64,000 nt of DNA. It comes from Gossypium raimondii (lineage: Eukaryota > Streptophyta > Magnoliopsida > Malvales > Malvaceae). The stretch spans positions 48,153,192 through 48,217,191 of the forward strand of contig NC_068566.1 of NCBI RefSeq assembly GCF_025698545.1, written 5' to 3'. How positions within the stretch are numbered: the stretch's first letter is position 1; each line of letters opens with the position of its first letter. The position numbers and the translations under genes were made by a program. Shown here one piece after another: positions 12,218 through 24,267 of this stretch. Below the pieces are notes generated by a model. That model was not told the DNA's origin. It saw only the letters and a program-made list of their open reading frames with translations, and made no database searches.

Positions 12218-15200
12218 GGGTTATTGAACTATTGATTGATGTTTGATTGAATTTGTGGTTTTGGAAATCTGGGTTTTCATTTTTTGGATTTACAATAGGT
12301 TCTGTTGCATAAAAAGAGATAAACTACATTGTAGTTGTTTACTCATTGAAGTTAAATTCCTAAATTGTGTGCTGAAATTTGGAATCAGTGAAATATTTAT
12401 TGGTTTGTACTGATTTTAAGCTCAAAATTTGGTTATAAAGTACAGCAAAAAAGGAGAAAAACAACGAGTTCGGTTGCTACTTTTCTTTCTTTTTAACTTT
12501 ATTTTATTAGAGGAGAATTTTGTGATATGTAGTCTCTTTGTAAATACCCCAAGATTAAGTTGTGTTATTTGATTAATTTTAATGGAGAATTGAGCCTTCT
12601 CTTTATTAGTGTTGGAAAACAAAACTTTTTGTGAGCATGCTAAAACAGTTTTTAAATTTAACCTTTCAGTTCATAGATTAAAGGACATTATAGTTTCGCA
12701 TTTCAACCATAATATGTTCACGAGTTTAAGTATCTTTTTTGAAATATTGGCTTCAGGTCTCATCATTTCATTTTTTGAACAAATTACAAAACAATTTTAT
12801 TCTTTATGTGATCTGCATAACTAATTGATGGTTCTGTTTCTCTTCTCTATGCTTCTATTTGATTATGTATGAAGTGGCCTACTAAGATAAGCTTGTTGAT
12901 GTGATCACTTTTCTTCTTTAAGATTTAATGATATAAGGTCAAAGGCTAACCAAGATTTTTCTTTGATTATCTGTCTCTGAACTGGAATAGAATGATCAAG
13001 AAGGTACTAGGACTATGGATGATGATGATTTCATAGATGACAGTGGTGTCAACCCGGAAGATAGATATGGGAGTGACAATGAAGCAAGGTCACCTGGTGC
13101 TGCCCCACAGGTTGTCAATCTTTGTGTATGACTTTCTTGTATGTTTGTCTTCGTGTTGATAAAGAGTTCTAGGAAACTGAGTTTGCTATGATATTTGTAG
13201 GTTTATGTACTTCGAAATTCAAATCCAAATTCATTGGTTGCTTAAAATGTGTTATGAAGGGTTTTTAAATAGGTTTTTGGTTCACTTCTATGATCTTTTA
13301 GGCAGAGGAAGATGATGAGGATCCAGAGATTAAGGAGTTATTTAAGATGGGTAAAAAAAGGAAGAAGAATGAGAAAAGTCCAGCAGAAATTGCATTGCTA
13401 GTTGAGAGTGTAATGGCGGAGCTTGAGGTAACTGCTGAAGAAGATGCAGAGCTTAATAGACAAGGGAAGCCAGCAATTAATAAACTCAAGAAGTTACCAC
13501 TTCTTACTGAGGTTCTGTCAAAGTAAGCTGCTTGTCACGTTGATATGCTTTGATTGTATTTATCCAGAAATGATCCTTCTCATTCTTTTTAATTACTCTT
13601 TGTGCAGGAAGCAACTTCAACCAGAATTCTTAGATCATGGGGTTTTAACCTTGTTGAAAAATTGGCTTGAACCCCTTCCTGATGGAAGCTTACCAAATAT
13701 AAATATCCGTGCAGCTGTTTTGCAGATTTTAACTGATGTATAAACTGGCATTATTTCTATTTCTGCTTGTGTAATAATTATCACCGCCCTGTTATTCTGT
13801 TGCATGAAAACTGAAATGTTGTTATCCATGCAGTTTCCAATTGATTTAGAGCAGCATGATAGAAGGGAGCAGCTAAAGAAAAGTGGTCTTGGAAAGGTAA
13901 GGAACTTTGTATTTCAAAGCATGTTTGGGTTTTGATTCTCTTCACTCCCAAATTTTATGGGCAGGTCATTATGTTCTTATCAAAATCTGATGAGGAAACG
14001 ACATCCAACAGGAAACTTGCTAAGGAATTGGTTGATAAATGGGTAATCTTCTGGTTTAAGCACCTGTTCTTTATATTCTAAAGATTTACCTACATCCTTC
14101 TTATCGTCTTTGGATCTATATCCGCAAACTGTCATGCTTTGTGGCCTTTACGTTTTATCCTTTTTATGCATTAGTATGTTGACTTAGGAGTATGGATTTG
14201 ATTGGTGATTTTTTAGTGCTTGGGAATTGTGATTTCAGTGAAAAACATAGGCTTATTTTAATATATATATTTTGTATGTTAACTTTACATTTCTCAGGAT
14301 GTCTTAAATGGCTTCTTTTATGGATATCAATGGAATTATTTTCTGTCCAGCTGTATTAAGTCTCTTCTTATTAATAATTTTGAACATAATGCAGAGTAGA
14401 CCAATCTTTAATAAGAGCACTAGGTTTGAAGACATGAGAAATGTTGAGGATGATAGAGTTCCCTTGCGAAGGCCATCTGTGAAAAGGTACCCTTTTAGTC
14501 AGTTTTATGCAAAATATGGCCTCGGATGGGTTTTTATAATGTGGTTTCTTATTAATTTTTCTAAAATTCTTTTGTAGGCCCACAAATAGAGCTGCATCAA
14601 TGGAATCTAGAGATGGTGATTTTGATTTGGATATTTCTCGGTAAGATGTAACCTAACATTTGGTTTAACATCATTGTTCTGATGATCTGTGCTATTGACT
14701 ATTGTTGACCATAAAATTACAGGGACCACAAGTCTGGTAGATCATCGTCAGGTCAAAATGCTTCCAGGTCTGAATCTTCTTCAAGGCTACATGCTTCAAG
14801 GCCAGATGCAACACCAATGGATTTTGTTGTGCGTCCGCAATCTAAGATTGATCCAGATGAAATTAGAGCTCGAGCAAAACAAGTTGTACAAGATCAGCGT
14901 CGTTTAAAGGTTTCAGCTTCTCTCTTTAGTATTAAATTAAGTTGGTTTTATTATTTGGAGAAGGTTCCTGGTTAGCAAAACTGAAGGGGATATTTATCAT
15001 AAATTGTTCCTTTAGCAGTCAGAACCACTAATATGGTGATACCCTATTAAATTGTTCATCTTAAATTGAATGTTAAACCAAAAGTTTCATTGTAGTATAA
15101 AACGAATGAGCTGCAACAAGCATTCCTAAATCCTGACGCCCTTTATTCTTTTTTCTCTACATCTTCTGATCAAATTTAAACTTGTATCGTGCCAGATGAA

Positions 15201-15294
15201 TAAGAAGTTGCAGCAGTTGAAAGCCCCGAAAAAGAAGCAGCTGCAGGCGTCTAAACTTAGTGTTGAGGGTCGTGGTATGCTTAAGTACCTGTAA
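11622..15294 (+). CDS. IWS1: Transcription elongation factor IWS1/SPN1
   Basis: Nuclear partner of SPT6 and RNA polymerase II, needed in plants for brassinosteroid-induced genes (family knowledge). Eleven exons: 11622-11629, 11752-12172, 12991-13110, 13302-13522, 13608-13737, 13834-13896, 13965-14042, 14395-14486, 14578-14640, 14723-14909 and 15196-15294. All phases agree and yield about 493 aa. The start is a very short 8-nt coding exon (MDS), spliced to YRDEEGEPIVDYDDIQSD. The N-terminal half is acidic and lysine-rich (natively disordered). The TFIIS-N-like helical domain spans about residues 255-350 (LQPEFLDHGVLTLLKNWLEP through KLAKELVDKWSRPIF). The C-terminus is basic (MNKKLQQLKAPKKKQLQASK) and ends GRGMLKYL. 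It converges with the SWIM gene, whose stop is 663 bp away. No damage seen. Confidence 0.95.
12179..12214. repeat. (CT)n microsatellite in IWS1 intron 2
   Basis: An uninterrupted CT dinucleotide run of about 18 units starts a few bases after the donor of the second intron, so it lies next to a splice site. Length variation between individuals is likely. Confidence 0.95.
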
Positions 15295-15956
15295 ATGATA
15301 ATCCACAGTCCACATACCCAAACTATAAGCTCTCTATTTCGCAGAAGAAACCTCCTTTGAAGCAAATGTTTCTGTTTTACTTATCCAATTGATTCCAATC
15401 ATTGAGAAGGGATTAACGGTGGGACTATCATGATGTTTCATTAATTCTGTCTTGGGAAAATACGTTCACTGCAGTTCAAATAAATATGGTATAATGTTTC
15501 AAGTGCATGCTTGCCTTAATATGGTAATTGATTTGATTTCTTTGTTTTTTTGTTCGCCACACCTCCTTATACAACTTGACTGGTATCTTGGTAACATCGG
15601 CTTCTAGCTTCATATGTATATATATATGCATGTATTTCAACATATATATATGTATGTATTTCATTATATCATTGAGTTGAGTTGCGAGACAATCAATGGC
15701 TTGGCTTCACTTTTCTAGATGTTGGTCTTTCAAATTTATCCTGAAATTAATGTTGACGTATATGGGAATTCTCCTCTGGAACAAATTTATTTGCAAGTGT
15801 AGCAAGTTGAAAATTATTGTTCAGTAAAATCCCTCCTTGCAGGTTGCTATGTTGCTTCTCAAATGGTTCAAGCAATGAGATTGAAGCTATTATTGGACAA
15901 TGTTTTCAAATAGAGGTCCCACAGCAAATGCTGGCTCATAGAAACAATTTTGATGA
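15295..15956. other. Spacer between convergent IWS1 and SWIM genes
   Basis: Presumably the 3' UTRs of both genes. At about 15613-15663 two ATATATAT tracts with CATGTAT and ATGTATTTC words form an imperfect palindrome that could act as a bidirectional 3' end signal. That role is inference. No coding frame. Confidence 0.4.
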
Positions 15957-18451
15957 TCATCTTAATCTTGATAATCTTTTCCATTTTCTATTCTTCTTCT
16001 GCAGATTGCTCTTGGAAGTAGATGGAAGAGCTGGAAAAGATGCTGGTATACCAACAAATTTCCTGCCCTTCTTAGAAATCCATTTCAATGGCATATTGTT
16101 AACCACAATGCCAATATCATTTGAGCTGTTCAGTTCAACAAGTTGTTTGATTTGATCAAGCATCTGGTGGCTCCAGGCAACCGACTCATCTAATAAGATC
16201 GAATCATCCATTGGTTTCTTCCAAAGATCCATCGGTATCTCTCCGAACGATCGAGATGACATGGAAGGTTCGCAGGCTTTATCATTGTCACACATCATAT
16301 TGACCTTAATGACATGCTTGCAAAAATTGCCTTGCATTGACCATGCAGAGTCACAGAAAGCAAAGTCTGATCCAGGATTCCATACTATGTGTGTAATGCT
16401 GCTGCCTTTCAGACTTGCTACCTTTGCAAATAGGTTATACTTATCATCCAAGGTAACAGCAGAATCAGGAATTTGCAGTGCTCGGTGCCAAGACGTAGAT
16501 GCAATGTATTCTTCCTTAACATTCTGGAAGGAATTACTTTCATCCGCATAACGATTGAGCCAATATGTTGAATACAACTCTGTTGTCAGCTTGTGCACTA
16601 ACCAGTCAACTCTTAGAAGTGCACCGAGGTGTGAATCATCAAACAATTTTGTTTTCAGCTTCACATGGTAAGCTTCTATGGCACCAGATGCCGCCTGGCT
16701 TGCAAGTGGAAAACTTTTCAATGTTAAAAGCCACATTTCTGGTCAAGCAGAAATAGACAACATCAGTACTAGACATGAAACCTTGAGTGGCATTTTCTTA
16801 TTTGTGCATTGAGCTACAGTGAGAGAGAATTAACCAATCTTAGCCATCCAAGAGGATCTGAAATAATCTACGAAGGCAGTTTGATCAACAAAATCCTGAA
16901 TGCATTCTTCCAATGCAACGGAAGTATTTACGCTGCTCCAAGTGCCGTAAACTATTTTGCCTAGGCGCTTAAAGATTTCCCGTTGAACTTCGATATTGGA
17001 ACATTTCTTAACAACATTCCTCAACCAAGAACTACGAAGACGCCAAAGAGAGAACAGGATAGGACAAAATGTGTTCCTGATCAATCAGACAAAACAGGAG
17101 TAAGAGATCTACTCAGTTCAGACAAAATCTCAAAGCAAAATCTCTTGCCTTATGGGATCTATTTCCATGGCTGCATTGTCAATCACAACCGTTGATCTTC
17201 CATCCGCGTTCTATGCTCTGAGCTCGACCAAACAAGGCTTTTTTCCATTTAGACATATCTGACTTCACGACACTGGGCGTAATGATCCATGCAACAGGTA
17301 ATGCATGGTGTCTTGAATCAAAGACAAGAAGGGTGCATAGAGGGTACTGCATTCAGAACATTATCATGCAAGTTCCAGATGGAATAGCTTTCTGAACACT
17401 GAACAGACATAAATTGATAGAGTTATTACCTTGAGTTTTTTAATACCGAAAGTTGAATCAGCTGCAACTAGATTGTGACGGCCAAAACGAGCCATCTGTT
17501 GCAACTGCCATTCTGTTTGGATCCCGAGAATGAAAGGATCCATCTTGGAAGTATCCTGATAGAAGAATATAGATTTCTTATTGCGTTCAACCCACATCCG
17601 AATGCTAGCTTGATCATCTCGATCTAACTCGTGTGTGGATCTTTTAATGATCATCCCAAGTTTGCGGACATATTCGGAAGCAAGTGTATCGAATGTTGCA
17701 TCGGAACCACAGTATTGTTGAATGCATTCAATGTTTTTCCCAAGCACGTTTTCTTTAGGAATACCCTGATAGATCATAGACATTGTTTGCTGTTGAATCT
17801 CATTGAAAATATATGGAATTTTTTTTTGCAACGGGGCCAATGGTATCTTTGTCAAGAGGGCCATGGCAAACGAAACCGGATTTGTTTATGTGACATTTCA
17901 CGTTGTAAATAATAAGCACAAGTGACGGTCGAGTGTAAAGACGTTTGACAACAAAATGGCATGTGCATCCTCGCATGGATTGAGGTCTAGCAGCTCGAAT
18001 CGGGTGCTTGAATCGGGTGTTTAGACGATATTTTCTACTAGGTAAAATACCACCACCTTCCCCATAGTTTTCAGGACCAAAGGAACACCAATATCTTCAT
18101 ATATACAATAGAAAATGTGAGAAATCTTATGGAACTAAAAGAGCGCAAAATGGTAAACATTGTTAAGCATGGTTCAAAAACTTACAATTTATATTCCAAA
18201 TAGTCATCATTTTTGTACTCCTTCACACTGCCCTTTGATCGTTTACGTCCCCTTTCTATATGGAACCGCTTCGGGCATTCCACATTGCAGCATTCTCCGA
18301 TTATAAAATCATTGACTCGAGTGTAAGGAATGAGTGCTACATCATCTTGGTGCTCAACTGTGCCGAACTTTTTCCAAGTCAGATCAGCAGAAGAGAACTC
18401 CGCTTGAGGATCTTGTACTGGTATATCGAGTATCGATTTGACTATCTCCAT
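15957..18451 (-). CDS. SWIM zinc-finger protein derived from MULE transposase, with two apparent frameshifts
   Basis: Matches the plant SWIM family typified in my memory by Arabidopsis AT1G60560, a domesticated Mutator-transposase-like host protein of unknown function. Five coding exons: 18186-18451, 17430-18094, 17149-17346, 16835-17076 and 15957-16738. Exon 1 starts MEIVKSILDIPVQDPQAEFS. The transposase-like region includes YPLCTLLVFDSRHHALPVAW, and FCKHVIKVN is the end of the SWIM finger near the C-terminus. Oddities: an A9 run (17819-17827) shifts the frame between GPVAKK and IPYIFNE. A second shift lies near 17186-17191, between WKING and VIDNAA. The first zinc pair reads Cys-Asp-Ser (Ser codon 16347-16349) where the family has Cys-x-Cys. 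One intron uses a GC donor (17147-17148). A 5' UTR exon boundary lies at 18473. Either a young pseudogene or an intact gene with assembly errors. Confidence 0.8.
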
Positions 18452-19170
18452 AGACTTTTGCTCATCAGTATACCTGCAAAATGGTCTTAAAGCCCCAAAA
18501 AATGTGTACTTCTTCAAATGGTCTTAAAACATTCAATGTTAGACTAATGATAATGAACCAAAATCATATCTAACTTTCACATCAAATCAAAAGCAAAGTT
18601 TTGATTTTTTTTTTCCGGAGTACAGGGATGCAGATATATCAAAATACGAAAGCAAAAGGACAAAAAGGTCATAAGCAAGTTTCACAATGATATTTTACTT
18701 CAACTAAAATTCTTTTTTGCTCATCAATTGTTAAGAGTAGAAAGATAATACCTTTGGAGCAAAGGCAGGCTAGCAAAAACTGGGTTTTAGTCCTTTCAGG
18801 ATCAAGTCCTATTTTAAGCTTGCAAAAATGGAAATGGCAAGGAAGTAGAGTATATAGAGGAATGAGTGAATATAAATAAAAAGAGAGCTTTTAGAGGGAA
18901 GGATGAAGGTTTTTTTTGGCAAATTGTGAGAGAAAGAAAGGAAATACAGGGTATTGGTACAGTACTATGAAGGAGGCCGTTGGGGCCTGTTTTTGGTGTA
19001 TTGCAATTACAATCTCATGTTCCATTTTCATTTGCAATTGCTATAGCTATAGCTACCTATATATGTTTTCATTTTCATTTGGATCATTTAGATTTACCAA
19101 GTTTTTTTTAGTGAAATTTTATTATTTTAGGCATTAAAGAAAGACTAATTGCAAGGAATCACCCTTTTAT
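18452..19170. other. 5' leader intron and promoter side of the SWIM gene
   Basis: A minus-strand acceptor at 18474-18475 shows that the leader is spliced. The upstream leader exon probably lies near 18750-18900. A CTATATA word on the minus strand near 18852 could be its TATA box. No other gene is visible. Confidence 0.35.
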
Positions 19171-19185
19171 TTTCTGCTATTAATT

Positions 19186-19761
19186 TTCTTTTTGTCACGA
19201 AGAGGGTCATTTGACTACGAAGTCCACAAATGGGACCAGAACACAAACCAGAACAAACTGGGCGAAAAACACAAGGCAACCCTACCAAGGCTAGACTAAT
19301 CCTTCTACTAATGGAATTGAGGGGAGGATCATCATGATACGAGGATTCAGCCATTTATACAATAAAGCCGTATAAATGCGGATAATCCCGCCTACCCCAT
19401 GGACCCCTCAATTCCACTAATTAGTCAGCACAAGCAAGGAAGATAACATTAAGCACAAACGATCAAGAAACAAACAAATTGGGAGAAACCCGAAAACAAA
19501 ACAAGACCTAAAGGCCCAGGCAAAGGATCACGGAGAAGCCTGGCAAAACGAAGTCCACCACCAAGGGAAGAACTCCACAGGACCGACCACATCCCCAACT
19601 GTGGGGGAAGGCACCAGTAGGCCATCATCACCAATAATCGTCACAGACACCACTGGAAGGAAGGAGCAGGCCACACCCAGCCAAAAAACACACATTTAGA
19701 GAGCAGTGGAGCAAAAATAGGCCAAGCCTCGGGAGAGCAAAATGAGAAAAAAAGAGATCTG
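19186..19761 (-). mobile_element. Retroposon insertion with 15-bp target duplication, 576 bp
   Basis: TTTCTGCTATTAATT occurs exactly at 19171-19185 and 19762-19776, tightly flanking a segment of clearly higher GC content. On the minus strand the insert runs from GATCTC near 19756 to an A-rich tail CGTGACAAAAAGAA at 19186. A long direct duplication plus an A-rich 3' end is the mark of LINE-type reverse transcription. No recognisable reverse transcriptase is encoded. It could be a 5'-truncated LINE, a SINE-like unit or a retrocopy of a host transcript. Confidence 0.75.
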
Positions 19762-20043
19762 TTTCTGCTATTAATTGATTCTTACAATAAAAGAAGAGTG
19801 TGTATTTAGTTCAAATCAAATGCCCCGAAAAACTTGTCGGTTCTTATTGTACATATTCAGAAAGAGGAAAACAAAAATGACATTGATGGCTCCAGTCTAG
19901 TACCAGGGAAAAGTTGAGTAAAAATTCCATCAGGTTTGGTTTTTCAACACATATCAGGTTACCGACAGGCTGCTGGTGATTAAAGTTCTGATGATCAATA
20001 GGCAAAATGTTGCCTTGCCTCTGAAAGCCAATTCGATAAATAA

Positions 20044-21865
20044 TTATACAGAGAATTTTACACCTTCATCATCAGTTGAAGTTCCCTTAAAAATTGCAAG
20101 CTTTCCCTTCTGTTCTAGTAATTTCAAAGCTCGCATTAGAATCGTCCGGTCTATTCCGTGAAGCTCTGTGGGAAAAACCAGAGAGTGAAATTGCAACCAG
20201 AAGCTTGTAACATTTACAAGAGTTTTGGGTCATGAAATGTGTTAATGGATGCATATGGATTATGATACATGCTCTTATTACCTTTTCCAGATGGAGTTTG
20301 CAAACCATAAAAAATAAAAAAAGGCTTTGCTGAATTTGAATGACATAGATTCTTTCAAAATGAATGCTTGCAAGAAGTTAAGGCACCATCCATGGAAGCT
20401 TGATTTTTGGGGAATATGCAGTATATAGATACACCAGGAAAATCCAGAAGCCATGTAAAGATATGTATATTTACCTGTCCCTCGAGATTCAATCCCCGAT
20501 CGTATTTCCTCAACTGTCATAACACTGTCCTCGAAGCCGTTATCTTTCACCTTATAACATACACAAATATGTATCAGAAATTAATGTTTAGAAGAAACCA
20601 TGTAAAACTAAGAATTTATGACCAACTAGCTGAAGAACCAAGATTAACTCACAAAATTCACAATAATGTCAGCCCATTCTTGAATTCGGTGCCAAAGGAT
20701 AAGGCAATTCCTACGTCCTTTATCCAACCATTCTGCACGCCCTGTTGCATCACAGACAAAAAAAATCAGAGCTTCCAATGAATTAAGGATGCTGAAGTAT
20801 ATACACTTGTACTAGTTAACCAGCAGAACCAGTAAAGACCTTCTGCAACCAACGCTGAGAGGAATGCTTCCCTAGCTTCGTGACTGAGCGTGCCTGCAAA
20901 AGAGCAAAAAAGTTATCTTCATATGTACATGACCACAAACAAATGCACCATACAGTTTGAGAACTCTAATTAGATGGCTTAACCAGAACTTAAGAGAAAC
21001 GGTTCTTACGTTCTATCACAGAATTTGAGAACAGAGGAAATTCTTCCTCAAGCCTAACTATGAATATCTTCTGAGTTCTGCAGTAATCCAGAATCAGTTC
21101 CTTCCAAAGTTGTATTTGCTTCTCGCGAGTCTCCCTCACTGGCTGCAAACTGCATATAAATCAATCCCAATCCTTGAAAAGCTCGTTAACAATTCAGGTG
21201 AAATAAAACGATAAAGATGGTGACAATGGTGAAACTTTTCTAGAGACAACTTTTCAGCTCCACTTTCATATCATGTTCTGGTACGCATTAAAGAGTAAGA
21301 AATATTAAGGCTCCGTCCGGAATATACTTTTTGTGTTTTTTTATTATTATTTATCCATTGCATTTAGATAATTTCTTAATGAAAAAAATCAAATAGCAAA
21401 AGCATGAAACAAAGGAGCCTAGCATGTAAAGATGCAATTTGTTATAAGCAAGTATCCAACTTATCTTCACAGGTAAGGAACAATATTTTCCATGATGTTT
21501 CATAGAGAAGATTGAAGTAGATGTTGTCAACCGAAGAAATATTATATATATTGAAACATCAACATTCATCTGATTTGTTAGAGTGCTCACTATTAATTCC
21601 AGCTACCAAGGTTCAATCTCTAGTAACCTCAAATACTATATATATTATATGGAGACAGAAGCCCATATATTCGAACTAAATTATCAAGCATACTTCAGAG
21701 GTGAAGATCAATCTTCTTCGTTTCTTAAAATGAGCGACTAAAAGGAACAATAAGTCATTGAATGTTCTGCTAGAATGACACTGAAATGAAGAAGCGAGGA
21801 GAATACGTGAAGTATGGAGGGTAATTGAAAAAGTGGGGAAGCTTAAAATCACCCAATTTCTGCAT
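20044..21865 (-). CDS. VPS25: ESCRT-II subunit VPS25
   Basis: Endosomal sorting subunit that, with VPS22 and VPS36, passes ubiquitylated cargo to ESCRT-III on multivesicular bodies. Six coding exons: 21807-21865, 21010-21149, 20840-20893, 20653-20741, 20475-20550 and 20044-20165. They sum to 540 nt, giving 179 aa, the length I recall for Arabidopsis VPS25. The N-terminus MQKLGDFKLPHFFNYPPYFT carries the PPYF motif that contacts VPS22/VPS36. Two winged-helix domains follow. The second includes VMTVEEIRSGIESRGTELHG and ILMRALKLLEQKGKLAIFKG, ending DDEGVKFSV. Nothing is damaged. The 5' leader probably contains an intron and begins near 22550. It is divergent from the SRP receptor gene on the right. 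Confidence 0.96.
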
Positions 21866-24267
21866 CTCTATCGGGGTTCCTTCTCGGTAGACGATGCTGC
21901 GTAAAAGAAAACATATCAGTAATTGAAAGGAAAAGGAATGAGGTGAAAATTTAGCTGAATTACATTAACAAAACAAGTCATAACAACACAAAGGTTATCA
22001 ACAAATCCATAACTAAGAAGACAGAGGTAAAATCAACAAACAAAGATAAAAGAAACAAGAAAAATAGAGAAGACCAATAGTGAAATCCACTAGATAAATT
22101 GAAGATTAGCAGCAAAATTATGAAAGGGCGATTAAGAAGTAAGATATTTGATAACATAACATGGAGTTTCCTTAGAACAATCACATCACCTTGAAAGAAT
22201 CTCATCTTATAAAAACTGCAAAACCATGGGCAAATACCCACTAATATACTAATAATTAAATGCTTATTAGTTACCTAAGAATGGAATAAACTGCTACTAC
22301 TAATAATAATAACAAAAAGATGCAGCTTATAGAGGATTCAAAAAAGCAACTTGATTTACTTTTTGGATTCAAATAAATTCACAAATTTGAAGTTTCTAAC
22401 AGTATGGGGTTCTCAAAAATTGGATATTGAAAAGAGTAAAAGGGAGAAATTATACCTGATCGGAGAGAAAATGTTTTCAGCTTTCAATTCCAAATTTCGG
22501 ACTCTTTTGATTTTTTTTTTTAATTTTTTTGGGAATGTCCTTTTCTTTATGTTCTTCGTTCTTCTTAGCTCTGCGACTTAACAAAATTGGTTAATTTCAT
22601 CAAACATACCCAATCTATTTTTTATATTCTAAATTAGTCTCTAAATTTTAAAATATTCTAATTGAATCCTTAAAAATCTGTACTGTATCAATCTACAATT
22701 TCCTCATCCTAAAAGTGTTGAGTGTTACTTCGCACCATGATTATCAGAATTAAATCGGATAAATTGTTTTAATTAAAAATTAATAGTCTAATTAATTTAA
22801 TATGTGATATATAATTGAAATAGACATAATCCTTTTAAATTGATAAAATCTAAGAATAAAAAATTAAAGTTTAGAAATATCAAAGGAAATTTTTAAATTT
22901 ATCTTTTAAAATAATTTGAATATTTCAATTTTGTTTTTGTTAATTTTCTTTACTTTTAAACTTTTTCTTCTTCTAATTTTTAATAGTTTTAATATATTTT
23001 TATGAATATTTTAATTTTTTCAAAGTGGTCGAACCATCGTAGTTACAACTGATTGGATGTTGGTTTTGAGTTTTATAAATTAGTTTAAATTTAATGTAAA
23101 ACATATTTAAAATATATAAATCTAATTATAAATATGTATGTATTTATCGAATAGATAATTTAGATATAATGTATTAGAAATATATAGTCTCAAATATCAA
23201 TAAATTTATAAGGCTATGTATCTAAACTATCTATACAAATATGTTAACACATGTTTATAATTTGATTAACGTATTTTAAATATGCTTTACATGATATTTG
23301 TGTGATGATTTAACTTACAAGTTAATAGTTAAGTTGGCAAAAGAATTTATTGACATTTGATAGGGTTAGAGGTCTGAACTGGCAATCATTTATACATTGG
23401 GGCTTAATTTTTTTTAAGTTAGTCATGAAATTTCCTTGAAAACTCTAAAATTCACGCTTAATATGAGAATGATTGTCAAGTTTAGAAACTAATTTAGACA
23501 AAAAAAAGGGTTCAAACCTCAATTTGAGGATACTTAGTTCAAACCTCAATTTGAGGATACTTAGTTCAAGCTCTAATATGGGAGCAATTATCAAATTTAG
23601 GGACTAACTTGGACCAAACAAAAGTTCAGGCCTCTGTTTAGAGTTGTTGCCAAGTTTATGTTCCAAATAGTGATTTAATCTTATTTTATATAACACCAAT
23701 ACATTAAGGACTCAATTAGAACATATTGAAGTTTAGAAACCAATTTAGAATATGACTATAATTTGAGGATCTCTTCTGAATTAAACCATAACAATACCCC
23801 TCCTTTTAATTTTAATTTTGCCTCGAACAGTATCTTCTTGCTTCTTCCATCACTCTTCAGGCTCTTCTAGAGAAAAAGAACAAAAAAAAAAAAAAGCATT
23901 TCTCTTTTCTCTGTAGAAGAGATATACGTTAAAGGTACGCAAATTACAACTCTGATATATGAAACCATTAGCTTAAATTTGTGGGTTTATAGTTAAAGTT
24001 GGGATTTTTCTCTAATCTTAAACGAAAATTTGCTCCATTTGAGATTTGGGTTTTGTTTCTGAACTCTTTAAAAATGTTTCGAAATCATGATTTGGCTTTA
24101 TTTTCTTACTGAATCAAAAGTTTTGACTAAAAAGTTTCTATGTCTTTCATTTTCTTTTCGATTTTCTAGTTACAAGAGAAAACGACACTTGTTCAAAAGG
24201 GAACTGATTTTGAATCTGGGTTTAGATTTCTAAGCTTTTATATCTCATAGAACTTGAAATTCAGGCT
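21866..24267. other. Divergent intergenic region between VPS25 and SRPRB
   Basis: Leader sequence of VPS25 up to about 22550, then strongly AT-rich DNA. The right end holds the SRPRB promoter and leader, with a poly-A-rich block near 23880-23895 and a probable leader intron whose donor is near 23935 (AAAGGTACGC). No other gene seen. Confidence 0.4.
23511..23564. repeat. Tandem duplication, 27 bp x 2
   Basis: A unit starting TTCAAACCTCAATTTGAGG and ending ATACTTAG is repeated exactly. Each unit contains the palindrome CCTCAATTTGAGG. Confidence 0.9.

Noticed and set aside
15600-15664. Possible miRNA hairpin from the ATATAT palindrome
   Set aside because: The stem is simple AT repeat, with no stable non-repetitive 21-nt arm.
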